Below are positions 1 to 8,355 of a stretch of DNA of 64,000 bases, one piece after another. A program made the translations under genes and the position numbers. The stretch's first letter is position 1, and every line of letters starts with the position of its first letter. Origin of the DNA: Mycobacterium arosiense ATCC BAA-1401 = DSM 45069 (GTDB taxonomy: Bacteria; Actinomycetota; Actinomycetes; Mycobacteriales; Mycobacteriaceae). The notes beneath the pieces were generated by a model. It was given only the letters and a program-made list of their open reading frames with translations. It was not told where the DNA came from and searched no databases. Where the stretch lies: the NCBI RefSeq assembly GCF_002086125.1, contig NZ_MVHG01000010.1, positions 1 through 64,000 on the forward strand, given 5' to 3'.

Positions 1-75
1 GCCGTCGTCTACCGCGGCGCAGCAGTCCTACGCGCCATCACCCTCTGGCTACCCCATTTGTCAGACACGCCCTAG
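1..75 (+). CDS. C-terminal end of a gene entering from the left (partial)
   Basis: Reading from base 1, 24 codons run open to a TAG at 73-75 and end in a hydrophobic, Tyr/Trp-containing tail (YRGAAVLRAITLWLPHL). The pattern resembles the last transmembrane helix of a multi-pass membrane protein, for example the UPF0104/lysylphosphatidylglycerol-synthase-like family, but 24 residues cannot prove this. The next gene starts 25 bases later on the same strand. It could also be chance open frame. Confidence 0.35.
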   Translation, partial: AVVYRGAAVLRAITLWLPHLSDTP

Positions 76-99
76 CCCTGCAACCACCGGAGTCTTTCG

Positions 100-1563
100 A
101 TGATGCGACGCGATCCGGCCGTAGCCGTCGTCGGAGCGGGCATGTCCGGGCTGTGTGTCGCAATCGCCTTGCTGCGCAACGGTATCAACGATGTGACCGT
201 CTATGAGAAGGCCGAGGAGGTGGGCGGAACCTGGCGGGACAACACCTATCCGGGTCTGGTCTGCGACATCCCCTCGCGCATCTACCAATACAGCTTTGCC
301 AGAAAGCCCGACTGGTCGCACCTGTTTTCGCCCGGTGGCGAAATCCAGGCCTATTTCCGCGACATCGCCGACCGTTACGGATTGCGGGAAAGGATACGGT
401 TCGGCACCGAGATCACCCACGCGCGTTTCGACGACGGCAGGTGGGTTGTGCGCACCGAGGCAGGAGAGGAAACGACGGTCGACTTCTTGATCTCGGCCAC
501 CGGCGTGTTGCACCACCCGCGACTGCCCTCGATTCCGGGCTTGGATGAGTTCGGCGGCAACGTTTTTCACTCGGCGCGCTGGGACCACAACGTCGACGTG
601 CGTGGGCGCCGGGTCGCGGTCGTCGGCAACGGGTCGACGGGCGTGCAGCTGGTGAGCGGGCTCGCCGGGGTGGCCGGCCACGTCACGCTGTTCCAGCGCA
701 CGGCGCAATGGGTGCTGCGGCTGGCCAATCCGCGCTACAGCGGCTTCACCGGGATCACCCGGCGCAAGATGCCGTGGCTCGACGGGTTGGCGTACCGCAT
801 CTACAGCCTGGGCTACGACTACTTCGCGGTCGGACTGACCAAGCCGGGCCTGCGTCGCAAGATCATGGCGGCGCTGTGCCGCGCCAGTCTCTTAGAAATT
901 CGTGATCGGGAGTTGCGGCGAGCCCTGACCCCCGACTACACGCCGGCCTGCAAACGACTGGTGATGTCGAACGGCTTCTACCGGGCAATGCAGCGCGACG
1001 ACGTCGAGCTGGTGACGGCGAGCATCGACCACGTAGAAGAACGCGGCATCGTCACCGGCGACGGGGTCCGCCATGAGGTGGACATCGTCGTGCTCGCAAC
1101 CGGATTCGACACCCACGCGTTTTTCCGGCCGATGGAGCTGATCGGCCGCGACGGCATCCGCGCCAACGACGTCTGGCGCGACGGGCCGCGGGCCTACCAG
1201 ACCGTGGCGCTGTCAGGCTTCCCCAACTTCTTCATGATGCTGGGCCCGCACAGCCCGGTGGGAAACCTGGCGCTGACGACAGTGGCCGAATCGCAGGCCG
1301 ACCACATCGTGGGCTGGATCGAGCGCTGGCGCCGCCGCGAATTCGACACGGTCGAGCCGACGGCCGCGGCAACCGAGCGATTCAACGCGACGCTGCGCGC
1401 CGCGATGCCGGACACCGTGTGGACCACCGGTTGTAGCAGCTGGTACCTCAACAAGGACGGCGTGCCCGAGGCGTGGCCCCTCACGCCGGCCGAACACCGC
1501 CGGATGCTGGCGAACCCCGACCTCGGCGAGTACGACCTGCGTCGGCACGCCGCGGCCCACTGA
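100..1563 (+). CDS. FAD/NADPH-dependent monooxygenase, Baeyer-Villiger type
   Basis: This 487-residue flavoprotein probably oxidises a ketone or other lipophilic substrate using NADPH and O2. An N-terminal FAD Rossmann motif (GAGMSG) lies near residue 15, and a second nucleotide motif (GNGSTG) lies near residue 175. Between them residues 151-162 (FGGNVFHSARWD) match the Baeyer-Villiger signature FxGxxxHxxxW[PD] exactly. Length is normal for the class I flavin monooxygenase family. The start is one of two adjacent ATG codons (100 or 103). It begins a run of four + strand genes, ahead of a hydrolase, an EphD-like fusion protein and a ferredoxin-type reductase, which suggests a catabolic or lipid-modifying role. 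The substrate cannot be read from the sequence. Confidence 0.9.
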   Translation: MMRRDPAVAVVGAGMSGLCVAIALLRNGINDVTVYEKAEEVGGTWRDNTYPGLVCDIPSRIYQYSFARKPDWSHLFSPGGEIQAYFRDIADRYGLRERIRFGTEITHARFDDGRWVVRTEAGEETTVDFLISATGVLHHPRLPSIPGLDEFGGNVFHSARWDHNVDVRGRRVAVVGNGSTGVQLVSGLAGVAGHVTLFQRTAQWVLRLANPRYSGFTGITRRKMPWLDGLAYRIYSLGYDYFAVGLTKPGLRRKIMAALCRASLLEIRDRELRRALTPDYTPACKRLVMSNGFYRAMQRDDVELVTASIDHVEERGIVTGDGVRHEVDIVVLATGFDTHAFFRPMELIGRDGIRANDVWRDGPRAYQTVALSGFPNFFMMLGPHSPVGNLALTTVAESQADHIVGWIERWRRREFDTVEPTAAATERFNATLRAAMPDTVWTTGCSSWYLNKDGVPEAWPLTPAEHRRMLANPDLGEYDLRRHAAAH

Positions 1564-1613
1564 AGACCCGCGCCAAAGAATCCAGTACCGGCGGTTTCGG
1601 ATATCCGGGTCGC

Positions 1614-1646
1614 GTACTTATACTTGGGGCGCGTACTTGGGGCGCG
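1614..1646. repeat. 13-bp tandem repeat in a gene leader
   Basis: TACTTGGGGCGCG occurs twice head to tail at 1621-1633 and 1634-1646, preceded by a partial GTACTTA. It lies 64 bp before the start codon of the metal-dependent hydrolase gene, in the 146-bp gap after the monooxygenase. It may be a duplicated regulator or promoter element, or simple slippage. Confidence 0.7.
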
Positions 1647-1709
1647 CATGCAGGCGCGCGGCGTCCACCGCATGACCGTGATCGAGGGCTAAACGCCAAG
1701 GCAGGGGGC

Positions 1710-2621
1710 ATGATGCTGACCGTCGACGACCAGGCAGCGGGTCCGCACGACACCTCGCTGGATCGCGAGCGACTGGTGCTCGAGGCGCGCGATGTGAACT
1801 TCGACTGGTCACAGCTGCCGTTCCACTACGTGCCGGGTGAGCCGTTCGCCACCCACGTCCTCAACGTGCTGCATCTGCTGTTGCCGGCCGGCGAAGAGTT
1901 CTTCGTCGAGGTGTTCAAGCAGACGCTGCCGCTGATCAAGGACGACCAGTTGCGGCTGGATGTGCAGGGCTTCATCGGCCAGGAGGCCGTGCATTCGCAG
2001 GCGCACGCGAACGTGCTCGCCCACTTCGCCGCGCGCGACATCGACGTGACGCCCTACACCGGCCAGATCAAGTGGCTGTTCGACAAGCTGCTGGGGCCCC
2101 GGCCCCGCTACAGCGAGCGCCGCCGGCAGAGCTGGCTGCTCGAGCAGGTGTCGCTCGTCTCGGCCATCGAGCACTACACCGCCATTCTGGGGGAGTGGAT
2201 CCTCGACTCGCCCGCCCACGACGAGATCGGCACCGATCCGGTGATGCTGGACATGCTGCGCTGGCACGGCGCCGAAGAGGTCGAACACAAGGCGGTCGCC
2301 TTCGACACGATGAAGCACTTGCAGGCCGGTTATTGGCGGCGAGTGCGCGCCCAACTGGTCGTGACGCCCGCCATGCTGCTGTTGTGGATTCGCGGCGTGC
2401 GATTCATGTACTCGCTGGACCCCCAGCTGCCGGCGCGCACCAAGCCGCGGTGGCGGGACTACTTCGCCGCGGCGCGCCGTGGCCTGGTGCCGGGGCCGCT
2501 GCGCTTCGTCCGCGCCATCGGCAACTACTACCGGCCCGGCTTCCACCCCTCGCAGCTCGGTGGGCTGGAACGGGCCGTCGACTACCTGGCCGTCTCACCC
2601 GCCGCGCGCGCCTCGCACTGA
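1710..2621 (+). CDS. Metal-dependent hydrolase family protein (COG3687/PF10118-like)
   Basis: About 303 residues. Histidines and acidic residues (E, H) recur in helical segments such as GQEAVHSQAH, EHYTAILGEW and HGAEEVEHKAVAF. This pattern is typical of the putative metal-dependent hydrolase family, whose members look like ferritin-type helical proteins with an EH-rich metal site. The biochemical activity of the family is not well defined. Two ATGs (1710, 1713) follow a purine-rich GCAGGGGG, so the start is uncertain by one codon. The open frame extends upstream to 1473, but that part overlaps the monooxygenase gene and has no coding character. The stop shares one base with the next start (TGATG), so the two genes are translationally linked. 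Confidence 0.75.
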   Translation: MMLTVDDQAAGPHDTSLDRERLVLEARDVNFDWSQLPFHYVPGEPFATHVLNVLHLLLPAGEEFFVEVFKQTLPLIKDDQLRLDVQGFIGQEAVHSQAHANVLAHFAARDIDVTPYTGQIKWLFDKLLGPRPRYSERRRQSWLLEQVSLVSAIEHYTAILGEWILDSPAHDEIGTDPVMLDMLRWHGAEEVEHKAVAFDTMKHLQAGYWRRVRAQLVVTPAMLLLWIRGVRFMYSLDPQLPARTKPRWRDYFAAARRGLVPGPLRFVRAIGNYYRPGFHPSQLGGLERAVDYLAVSPAARASH

Positions 2622-4378
2622 TGACCGTCACCTCAGCTGTCACCGCGAGTGACGGCGTCACGCTGGCCGTGCACCGGTACACTGACATCGACCCGGCGCG
2701 CCCAACCATCCTGGCAATTCACGGCTTTCCGGACAACCACCATGTCTGGGACGGCGTGGCCCACGAGCTGGCCGGCAAGCCCTACAACGTCGTGGCCTAC
2801 GACGTGCGCGGGGCTGGCGAATCCACCCGTCCCGCAACGAGATCCGGTTATCTCTTCGCGCAACTGGTCTCCGACATCGGTGCGGTGATCGACAGCCTCG
2901 GCGTCGGGCCGGTGCACCTGCTGGCCCATGATTGGGGATCGATCCAAGCATGGGCGGCGGTCACCGACGACTCGGTAAGGGAAAAGGTCGCTTCCTTCAC
3001 CTCGATCTCGGGGCCGCACCTGAACTATGCCGGCGCGTTCCTGCGCTCGGCGCGCACCCCGCGGGCGGTGGCCCGGGTCGTCCGGCAACTGATCTCGTCG
3101 GGCTACATCGGCTTCTTCTTGTGCCCGGGCGTGCCGGAACTGTTGTTTCGCTTCCGGGTCGGGGTGAAAGCCGTTGAGGCCCTTGAGCGCATCGGCCGGT
3201 CGAGCACGCGCAGCCGCCACTACGACACCATGCGTTCGATCACCGATTATGTGCACGGGCTCAACCTGTACCGGCAGAACATGCCGGCGCCGATGCTGGC
3301 GCCCGGTCGCCAACTCCCCAAGACCTCGGTCGCGGTCCAGACGTTGGTTCCGCGCCGGGACATCTTCGTCACTCCCGCGCTGCAACGGTTCACCGGCGCA
3401 ATCCCCAACGGCGCCAGGGTGATCGAGATCGAGGGCGGGCACTGGGTGGTGACATCGCGGCCCGACGTCATCGCCCGGCTGACCGCCGAGTGGGTGGACC
3501 GCAAAGTTGCCGGCGCGCGCCTCACCGGCGCGGCCGAGGTGCGCGGCGATCGGCGCGAGGTGCGCGGCAAACTGGCCCTGGTCACCGGCGCCGGCGCCGG
3601 GATCGGCCGGGCCACGGCGGTGGAGCTGGCCCGCCACGGCGCCCGCAAGGTCGTGCTCGTCGATCGCGACCTGACCGCGGCCAACCAGACCGCCGACGCC
3701 GTGCGCGCCGCGTGCGCCGACGCCCCGGTATACCAGGTCGATGTCAGCGACGAGGCCGCCATGAACGACCTTGCGGCGCAGGTGCGCAACGAACACGGCG
3801 TGGTCGACATCCTGGCGAACAACGCCGGCATCGGCATGGCGGGCCGGTTCCTCGAGACGAGCTCGGCGAACTGGGAAGACATCATCGGCGTCAACCTCCG
3901 CGGCGTCATCTCGGGCAGCCGGGCGTTCGGGACGCAGATGGTCGAGCGTGGCGAGGGCGGAACGATCATCAACGTGGCATCGGCGGCGGCGTACCTGCCG
4001 TCGAAATCGATGGTCGCCTACAGCACCACCAAGGCAGCCGTGCTGGCGCTCAGCGAATCGCTGCGGGCCGACTTCGCCGACGAGGGGATCGGGGTCACGG
4101 CGGTGTGCCCAGGATTCGTCAACACCAACATCGCCAAGAACACGATCTACGCCGGGATGACCGCTGACCAGCAGGAGCGGGCGAGGGGGAAGGCCGATGC
4201 CGCCTACCGGCGTCGCAACTTCACCCCCGAGGCGACCGCCAAGGCGATCGTCAAAGCCATCAAGACCGGTCCGGCCGTGTTGCCGATCGCCGCGGAGTCG
4301 AGGATCGGCTATGCGATGCGGCGCATCAGCCCCGGGGCGATTCGGTTGTTCGCGCGCTTGGACATTCGGCAGAAGTGA
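2621..4378 (+). CDS. EphD-like fusion: alpha/beta hydrolase plus short-chain dehydrogenase
   Basis: This 585-residue bifunctional protein has an N-terminal alpha/beta-hydrolase of epoxide-hydrolase type (roughly residues 1-300). Residues 103-107 read HDWGS, giving a nucleophilic Asp104. The C-terminal half is a classical short-chain dehydrogenase (from about 315) with the NAD(P) loop TGAGAGIG at 322-329, an NNAG motif and the catalytic Y467-x3-K471 pair. The same arrangement and length are seen in mycobacterial EphD, which has been linked to epoxy-mycolic acid modification. Here the gene sits in an oxidoreductase cluster, so it may be a paralogue acting on another lipid epoxide or alcohol. 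The start shares one base with the previous stop, and the stop overlaps the next gene (GTGA). Confidence 0.88.
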   Translation: MTVTSAVTASDGVTLAVHRYTDIDPARPTILAIHGFPDNHHVWDGVAHELAGKPYNVVAYDVRGAGESTRPATRSGYLFAQLVSDIGAVIDSLGVGPVHLLAHDWGSIQAWAAVTDDSVREKVASFTSISGPHLNYAGAFLRSARTPRAVARVVRQLISSGYIGFFLCPGVPELLFRFRVGVKAVEALERIGRSSTRSRHYDTMRSITDYVHGLNLYRQNMPAPMLAPGRQLPKTSVAVQTLVPRRDIFVTPALQRFTGAIPNGARVIEIEGGHWVVTSRPDVIARLTAEWVDRKVAGARLTGAAEVRGDRREVRGKLALVTGAGAGIGRATAVELARHGARKVVLVDRDLTAANQTADAVRAACADAPVYQVDVSDEAAMNDLAAQVRNEHGVVDILANNAGIGMAGRFLETSSANWEDIIGVNLRGVISGSRAFGTQMVERGEGGTIINVASAAAYLPSKSMVAYSTTKAAVLALSESLRADFADEGIGVTAVCPGFVNTNIAKNTIYAGMTADQQERARGKADAAYRRRNFTPEATAKAIVKAIKTGPAVLPIAAESRIGYAMRRISPGAIRLFARLDIRQK

Positions 4379-5466
4379 GGATTGTTGCTGTGCCGGAAAG
4401 CATTTGGGCTAGCAGGCCCGCCGACCTGTACGGGCGGCGCGAGCACGACCGCTTCGGGTCGCTGCTGTGGGGCGTGCGGGCGGTGTTCGAAGGGTTCGCC
4501 TCGCTGTCCCGGTGGTCGCCGTCGCGGGTGCAGCCGGTGCGGCGCACGCTGACGGCGGTGGTGACCAAGCGCGAAGTCGCCGCGCCGGACGTCGTCGCGC
4601 TGACCCTGGCCGACCCCGACGGCGGGTTGCTCCCGTCCTGGACGCCCGGCGGACACATCGACGTTCTGCTGCCCTCGGGCCGGCGCCGGCAGTACTCGTT
4701 GTGCGGTCCTGCCGGCCGGCGCACCGATTACCGCATCGCCGTGCGCCGGATCGCCGACGGCGGGGGCGGATCCATCGAGATGCACGAGGCTTTCGACGTC
4801 GGCGACACGCTGTCTTTCGAAGGGCCGCGCAATGCGTTCTACCTCGGCACCGCCGAGAGCCAGGTGTTGTTCGTCATCGGCGGTATCGGGGTGACGCCCA
4901 TCCTGCCGATGATTCAGGTGGTCGCGCATCGCGGAATCGATTGGCGAGCAGTCTATTCCGGACGAAGCCGTGAATACATGCCGCTGCTTGACGAGGTCGT
5001 GTCGATGGGGCCGGATCGCGTGACGGTGTGGGCCGACGACGAGCGCGGCCGCTTCGCCACCGTGGCGGAGCTGCTGGCCGGAGCGGGACCGGCGACCGCC
5101 GTCTACGTGTGCGGGCCGAGCGCCATGCTGGAGGCGGTTCGCATGGCCCGCAACGAGCATGCCGGTGCGCCACTGCATTACGAACGGTTCAGCCCCGCAC
5201 CAGTCGTCGACGGGGCGCCGTTCGAATTGGAGCTTGCGCGATCGGGGCAGGTGCTCGCGGTGCCGGCGAATCGGACGGCACTTGACGTCATGCTGGATCG
5301 CGATCCGACGACGCCCTACTCGTGCCGGCAGGGGTTCTGCGGGACCTGCAGGGTCAAAGTGCTTGCCGGACAAGTGGATCACCGCGGTCGCGCCGCGGTG
5401 GGTGACGACGGCATGCTGGTGTGTATGTCGCGGGCCGACGGCGAGCGAATCGTCATCGACGCCTGA
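4375..5466 (+). CDS. Ferredoxin-NAD(P)H reductase of the PDR/VanB type
   Basis: This 363-residue electron-transfer protein has an FAD/FMN-binding barrel (RQYSLCG near residue 104), an NAD(P) domain (GGIGVTP) and a C-terminal plant-type [2Fe-2S] ferredoxin domain. The cluster ligands are C317, C322, C325 and C350 (C-x4-C-x2-C...C). Such proteins pass electrons from NAD(P)H to Rieske oxygenases, and a Rieske oxygenase gene lies 0.8 kb downstream beyond the TetR gene, so a pair is likely though not proven. Translation can start at GTG 4375, which overlaps the previous stop as GTGA, or at GTG 4390. About 50 extra residues precede the reductase fold. Confidence 0.88.
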   Translation: MRIVAVPESIWASRPADLYGRREHDRFGSLLWGVRAVFEGFASLSRWSPSRVQPVRRTLTAVVTKREVAAPDVVALTLADPDGGLLPSWTPGGHIDVLLPSGRRRQYSLCGPAGRRTDYRIAVRRIADGGGGSIEMHEAFDVGDTLSFEGPRNAFYLGTAESQVLFVIGGIGVTPILPMIQVVAHRGIDWRAVYSGRSREYMPLLDEVVSMGPDRVTVWADDERGRFATVAELLAGAGPATAVYVCGPSAMLEAVRMARNEHAGAPLHYERFSPAPVVDGAPFELELARSGQVLAVPANRTALDVMLDRDPTTPYSCRQGFCGTCRVKVLAGQVDHRGRAAVGDDGMLVCMSRADGERIVIDA

Positions 5467-5478
5467 CCCGGCGGTGCC

Positions 5479-6129
5479 TTACGGCCGGGACTGCTCGAGG
5501 TAGGCGGCCAGCGCGTTGGTCAGCCCCCGTCGCGCCATGTCGAGGTCGGCGTAGGAACCCAGCTGGCGCTCCGACACCAGGCCGCGCATGGCGCCGGGGA
5601 TCAGGGCAGCCACCTCGCGGACCCGATCCGGTTCGACGGCGAGACCGGCGAACGCGTGCTGGCAAGTCTGAAGCCAGCTCTTGCCCCAGGAAAACAGCTC
5701 GGCGGCCGTGCGCGGGTAGAGCCGCTCGAGCTCGTCGGGATCACGCGGCAGCGCGGCCCGCAGGTTCTCGATCGCACGTGAATCCGGCGATGCCAGGCCG
5801 CGGTAAAGGGTCTCGATGATGGCGCCGACACGCTCGCGCAGCGGGGCGTCCGGCGAGATCGGTGTCGACAGGGTGGACAACGTCGCGGCGCGCCGTTCCG
5901 CGGTGCGGTGCAGCACCGCGGCCCAGAAGCCGTCGGTGTCGCCGAACTGATACTGCACCGCGCCCCAGGTGGCGCCGATGTCCTTGGCGATGCGGTTGGC
6001 CGATACCGAGCCGGGCTCACCGGAGGCCAGCGCGCGCAGCGCCGCCTCGAGCATGCTTTCGCGAGTCGCATGGCCCCGCCGATTCGGGCGCCGGCCCGCG
6101 ACGCCGGCCGCGCTGCTCTGAGGGGTCAT
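5479..6129 (-). CDS. TetR-family transcriptional regulator
   Basis: 216 residues. The N-terminal helix-turn-helix (about residues 20-65, ending in a WGAVQYQFGDTDGFWAAVL-type segment) is the usual TetR DNA-binding domain. The remainder is a variable helical ligand domain. It converges with the reductase gene (13-bp gap) and is divergent from the Rieske oxygenase gene, with a 122-bp intergenic region between them. Controlling that divergent promoter is the simplest reading. No strong palindromic operator was found there by eye, so the target remains inference. Confidence 0.85.
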   Translation of the reverse strand: MTPQSSAAGVAGRRPNRRGHATRESMLEAALRALASGEPGSVSANRIAKDIGATWGAVQYQFGDTDGFWAAVLHRTAERRAATLSTLSTPISPDAPLRERVGAIIETLYRGLASPDSRAIENLRAALPRDPDELERLYPRTAAELFSWGKSWLQTCQHAFAGLAVEPDRVREVAALIPGAMRGLVSERQLGSYADLDMARRGLTNALAAYLEQSRP

Positions 6130-6184
6130 TCGCCGATCTTATCCACTGGCGCCGGGGCGGGCGGCAAGTTTCATAGAGGGTACT

Positions 6185-6214
6185 TTGATTTAGCGGACCG
6201 GCGCGGCTTATCAT
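6185..6214 (+). promoter_or_regulatory. Candidate sigma-A-like promoter of the Rieske operon
   Basis: TTGATT (6185-6190) and TATCAT (6209-6214) are separated by 18 bp and lie just upstream of a strong ribosome-binding site (GAGGAGGG near 6222). This fits a housekeeping promoter with a short leader, in the gap shared with the divergent TetR gene. Judged by eye only. Confidence 0.4.
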
Positions 6215-6238
6215 TCGTACGCGAGGAGGGCAACTGAC

Positions 6239-6256
6239 ATGGCAGGGCTCGATGGC
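6239..6256 (+). promoter_or_regulatory. Six-residue mini-ORF overlapping the Rieske gene start
   Basis: The best-placed start codon after the GAGGAGG ribosome-binding site is ATG 6239, but it reads only MAGLDG before TAA at 6254-6256. The ATG of the Rieske gene (6252) lies inside this mini-ORF in another frame. The oxygenase may therefore be translated by restart after the mini-ORF terminates. A sequencing indel is an alternative. Confidence 0.5.
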
Positions 6257-7271
6257 TAAGCCACCGTTGTCGATGAAACCGACGGGCTGGTTCCAGGTCG
6301 CGTGGTCCGACGAGATCGGCGTCGGCGACGTGCACACAATGAAGTACTTCGACCAGGAGATGGTCGCCTGGCGCGCCGAATCCGGCGAGCTCACGGTGAT
6401 GAACGCCTACTGCGAGCACCTGGGCGCGCACCTGGGGTATGGCGGCAAGGTCGTCGGCGAGGTGCTGCAGTGCCCGTTCCACGGGTGGCAGTGGAGCGCC
6501 GACGGCCGCAACGTCTGCATCCCGTACCAGTCCCGGCCCAACCGCGGCCGCCGCATTCGCACCTATCCGGTGGTGGAGCGCAACGCCTCGGTGTACATCT
6601 GGCACGACGTGGACCGCCGCGAACCCTACTTCGACGCACCGGACGTGTTCGCCGCGTTCGGCGACGGCAGCAGCGCGGACGACTACTACCCGCAGCAGCG
6701 GCTGTATCGCGAAGCCCTGGAACTGCACCCGCAGTACGTGCTGGAGAACGGGGTGGATTTCGCGCACTTCAAGTTCGTGCACCACACCCCGATCGTGCCG
6801 GTGTTCACCCGCCACGACTTCGCCGAGCCGGTGTCCTACGTCGACTTCACCATCACCTTCGAGGGCGACGACGGGCAGAAGATCGAGGACGTCAACAGCG
6901 GCGTGCAGGCCATCAACGGCGGGCTGGGCATCGCGGTGACCAAGAGCTGGGGCATGGTCGACAACCGCACCATCTCGGCGATCACGCCGATAGACGAGTT
7001 CACCTCGGATGTGCGCTTCATGGTCTACATCGGCCGCACGCCGGACAAGGAAGCCGCAGCGGGCGTGGAAAAGGCTCGAGCCAAGGCGACCGAATTCGGG
7101 CGCGAGGTCATCCGCCAGTTCACCCAGGACATCGAGATCTGGCGGCACCAGCGCTATTCGGATCCGCCCGCGCTCGCCGCCGACGAGTACGAGGGCTTCA
7201 CCGCGATTCGCAGATGGGCCAAGCAGTTCTATCCCGAGGCGTTCGCAACGCAGGAAGGCTCCAGGCAATGA
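6252..7271 (+). CDS. Rieske non-haem iron oxygenase, alpha subunit
   Basis: 339 residues. The Rieske [2Fe-2S] ligands are C54-x-H56 and C74-x2-H77 (spacing 17), and the mononuclear iron site is N166-x2-D169-x2-H172-x4-H177. Both centres are complete, so the enzyme should be active as an NAD(P)H-fed mono- or dioxygenase. Architecture is similar to KshA-type (3-ketosteroid 9-alpha-hydroxylase) oxygenases, but the sequence alone does not give the substrate. A PDR/VanB reductase encoded at 4.4-5.5 kb is the obvious electron donor. The stop overlaps the next gene by ATGA. The start lies 23 bp after the ribosome-binding site, with a mini-ORF in between. Confidence 0.88.
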   Translation: MAKPPLSMKPTGWFQVAWSDEIGVGDVHTMKYFDQEMVAWRAESGELTVMNAYCEHLGAHLGYGGKVVGEVLQCPFHGWQWSADGRNVCIPYQSRPNRGRRIRTYPVVERNASVYIWHDVDRREPYFDAPDVFAAFGDGSSADDYYPQQRLYREALELHPQYVLENGVDFAHFKFVHHTPIVPVFTRHDFAEPVSYVDFTITFEGDDGQKIEDVNSGVQAINGGLGIAVTKSWGMVDNRTISAITPIDEFTSDVRFMVYIGRTPDKEAAAGVEKARAKATEFGREVIRQFTQDIEIWRHQRYSDPPALAADEYEGFTAIRRWAKQFYPEAFATQEGSRQ

Positions 7272-8350
7272 GCAGAGCACCGGTCCGCGTCTTTCAGGTC
7301 GGCAGCGGCAACGTCGGCACCGAGATGATCAAGCGGATCACCACCCAGCCCGACATCGAACTCATTGGCGTGCACTGCTATTCGCCGGAGAAGGTCGGCA
7401 AGGACACCGGCGAGTTCGCCGGTCTGGCGCCCAACGGGGTGGCCTTTACCGGGACGGTCGAGGAGATCATCGCCGCCAAGCCGGACGTGCTGACGTTCCA
7501 CGGCGTGTTTCCCGACGAGGACCTCTACGTCAAGGTGCTCGAGGCCGGCATCAACATCGTCACCACCGCCGACTGGATCACCGGCTGGCACCGCGACAAC
7601 AACCACCCGCACCCCTCGGGCAAGCCGGTGACGCAGCTGTTGGCGGAGGCCGCCCAGAAGGGCGGTGCGACTTTCTACGGCACCGGAATGAACCCCGGGA
7701 TGAACCAGATCCTGGGCGTGGTGTGCTCGGCCGACGTCGCCGACATCGAGAACGTGACCACCATCGAGTCCGTCGACGTGTCATGCCACCACTCCAAGGA
7801 CACGTGGATTGAGGTGGGTTACGGCCAGCCGGTCGACGACCCCGAAATCCCCTCGAAGCTCGAGAAGTACACCCGCGTCTTCGCCGACAGCGTGTACATG
7901 ATGGCCGACTGTTTCGACCTGACCCTCGACGAGGTCACGTTCAGCTACGAGCTGGGCGCGTGCACCAAAGACGTGGACCTGGGCTGGTACACACTGCCCA
8001 AGGGTTCGCTGGGTGGTAACTACATCAAGTACCAGGGAATGGTCGACGGCGTGTCGCGGGTCGAGACGCACCTGGAATGGCAGATGACCCCGCACACCGA
8101 CCCGAGCTGGAACATCAAGGGCTGCTACATCACTCAGATCAAGGGCGATCCCTGCATCTACAACAAGCACATGATCTTCCCCAAGCCCGGTGTCGACCTG
8201 TCCAACCCGGACAACTTCGCCTCGATCGGGATGACCGTCACCGGCATGCCCGCGCTGGCCTCGATCAATTCGGTGGTCGCGGCGCCGCCGGGGCTGATCA
8301 CCAGCGCCGACCTGCCGCTGCGCGGTTTCGCCGGGCGGTTCAAGAAATAG
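7268..8350 (+). CDS. NAD(P)H-dependent amine dehydrogenase-like / DapB-fold oxidoreductase
   Basis: 360 residues beginning with a Rossmann nucleotide motif (VFQVGSGNVGTEMI) followed by a dihydrodipicolinate-reductase-like N-terminal domain. A long C-terminal domain has motifs of the NAD(P)H-dependent amine dehydrogenase family (GTGMNPGMNQ near residue 138). It overlaps the Rieske gene by 4 bp (ATGA), so the two products are made together and probably act in sequence or as partners. It is not the lysine-pathway DapB, which is present separately at 10.5 kb. The true reaction is unknown. Confidence 0.75.
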   Translation: MSRAPVRVFQVGSGNVGTEMIKRITTQPDIELIGVHCYSPEKVGKDTGEFAGLAPNGVAFTGTVEEIIAAKPDVLTFHGVFPDEDLYVKVLEAGINIVTTADWITGWHRDNNHPHPSGKPVTQLLAEAAQKGGATFYGTGMNPGMNQILGVVCSADVADIENVTTIESVDVSCHHSKDTWIEVGYGQPVDDPEIPSKLEKYTRVFADSVYMMADCFDLTLDEVTFSYELGACTKDVDLGWYTLPKGSLGGNYIKYQGMVDGVSRVETHLEWQMTPHTDPSWNIKGCYITQIKGDPCIYNKHMIFPKPGVDLSNPDNFASIGMTVTGMPALASINSVVAAPPGLITSADLPLRGFAGRFKK

Positions 8351-8355
8351 GCCCG

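Noticed and set aside
6130..6251. Palindromic operator for the divergent TetR regulator
   Set aside because: No convincing inverted repeat was found by eye; only a promoter-like pair and long-range GC-rich pairings were seen.
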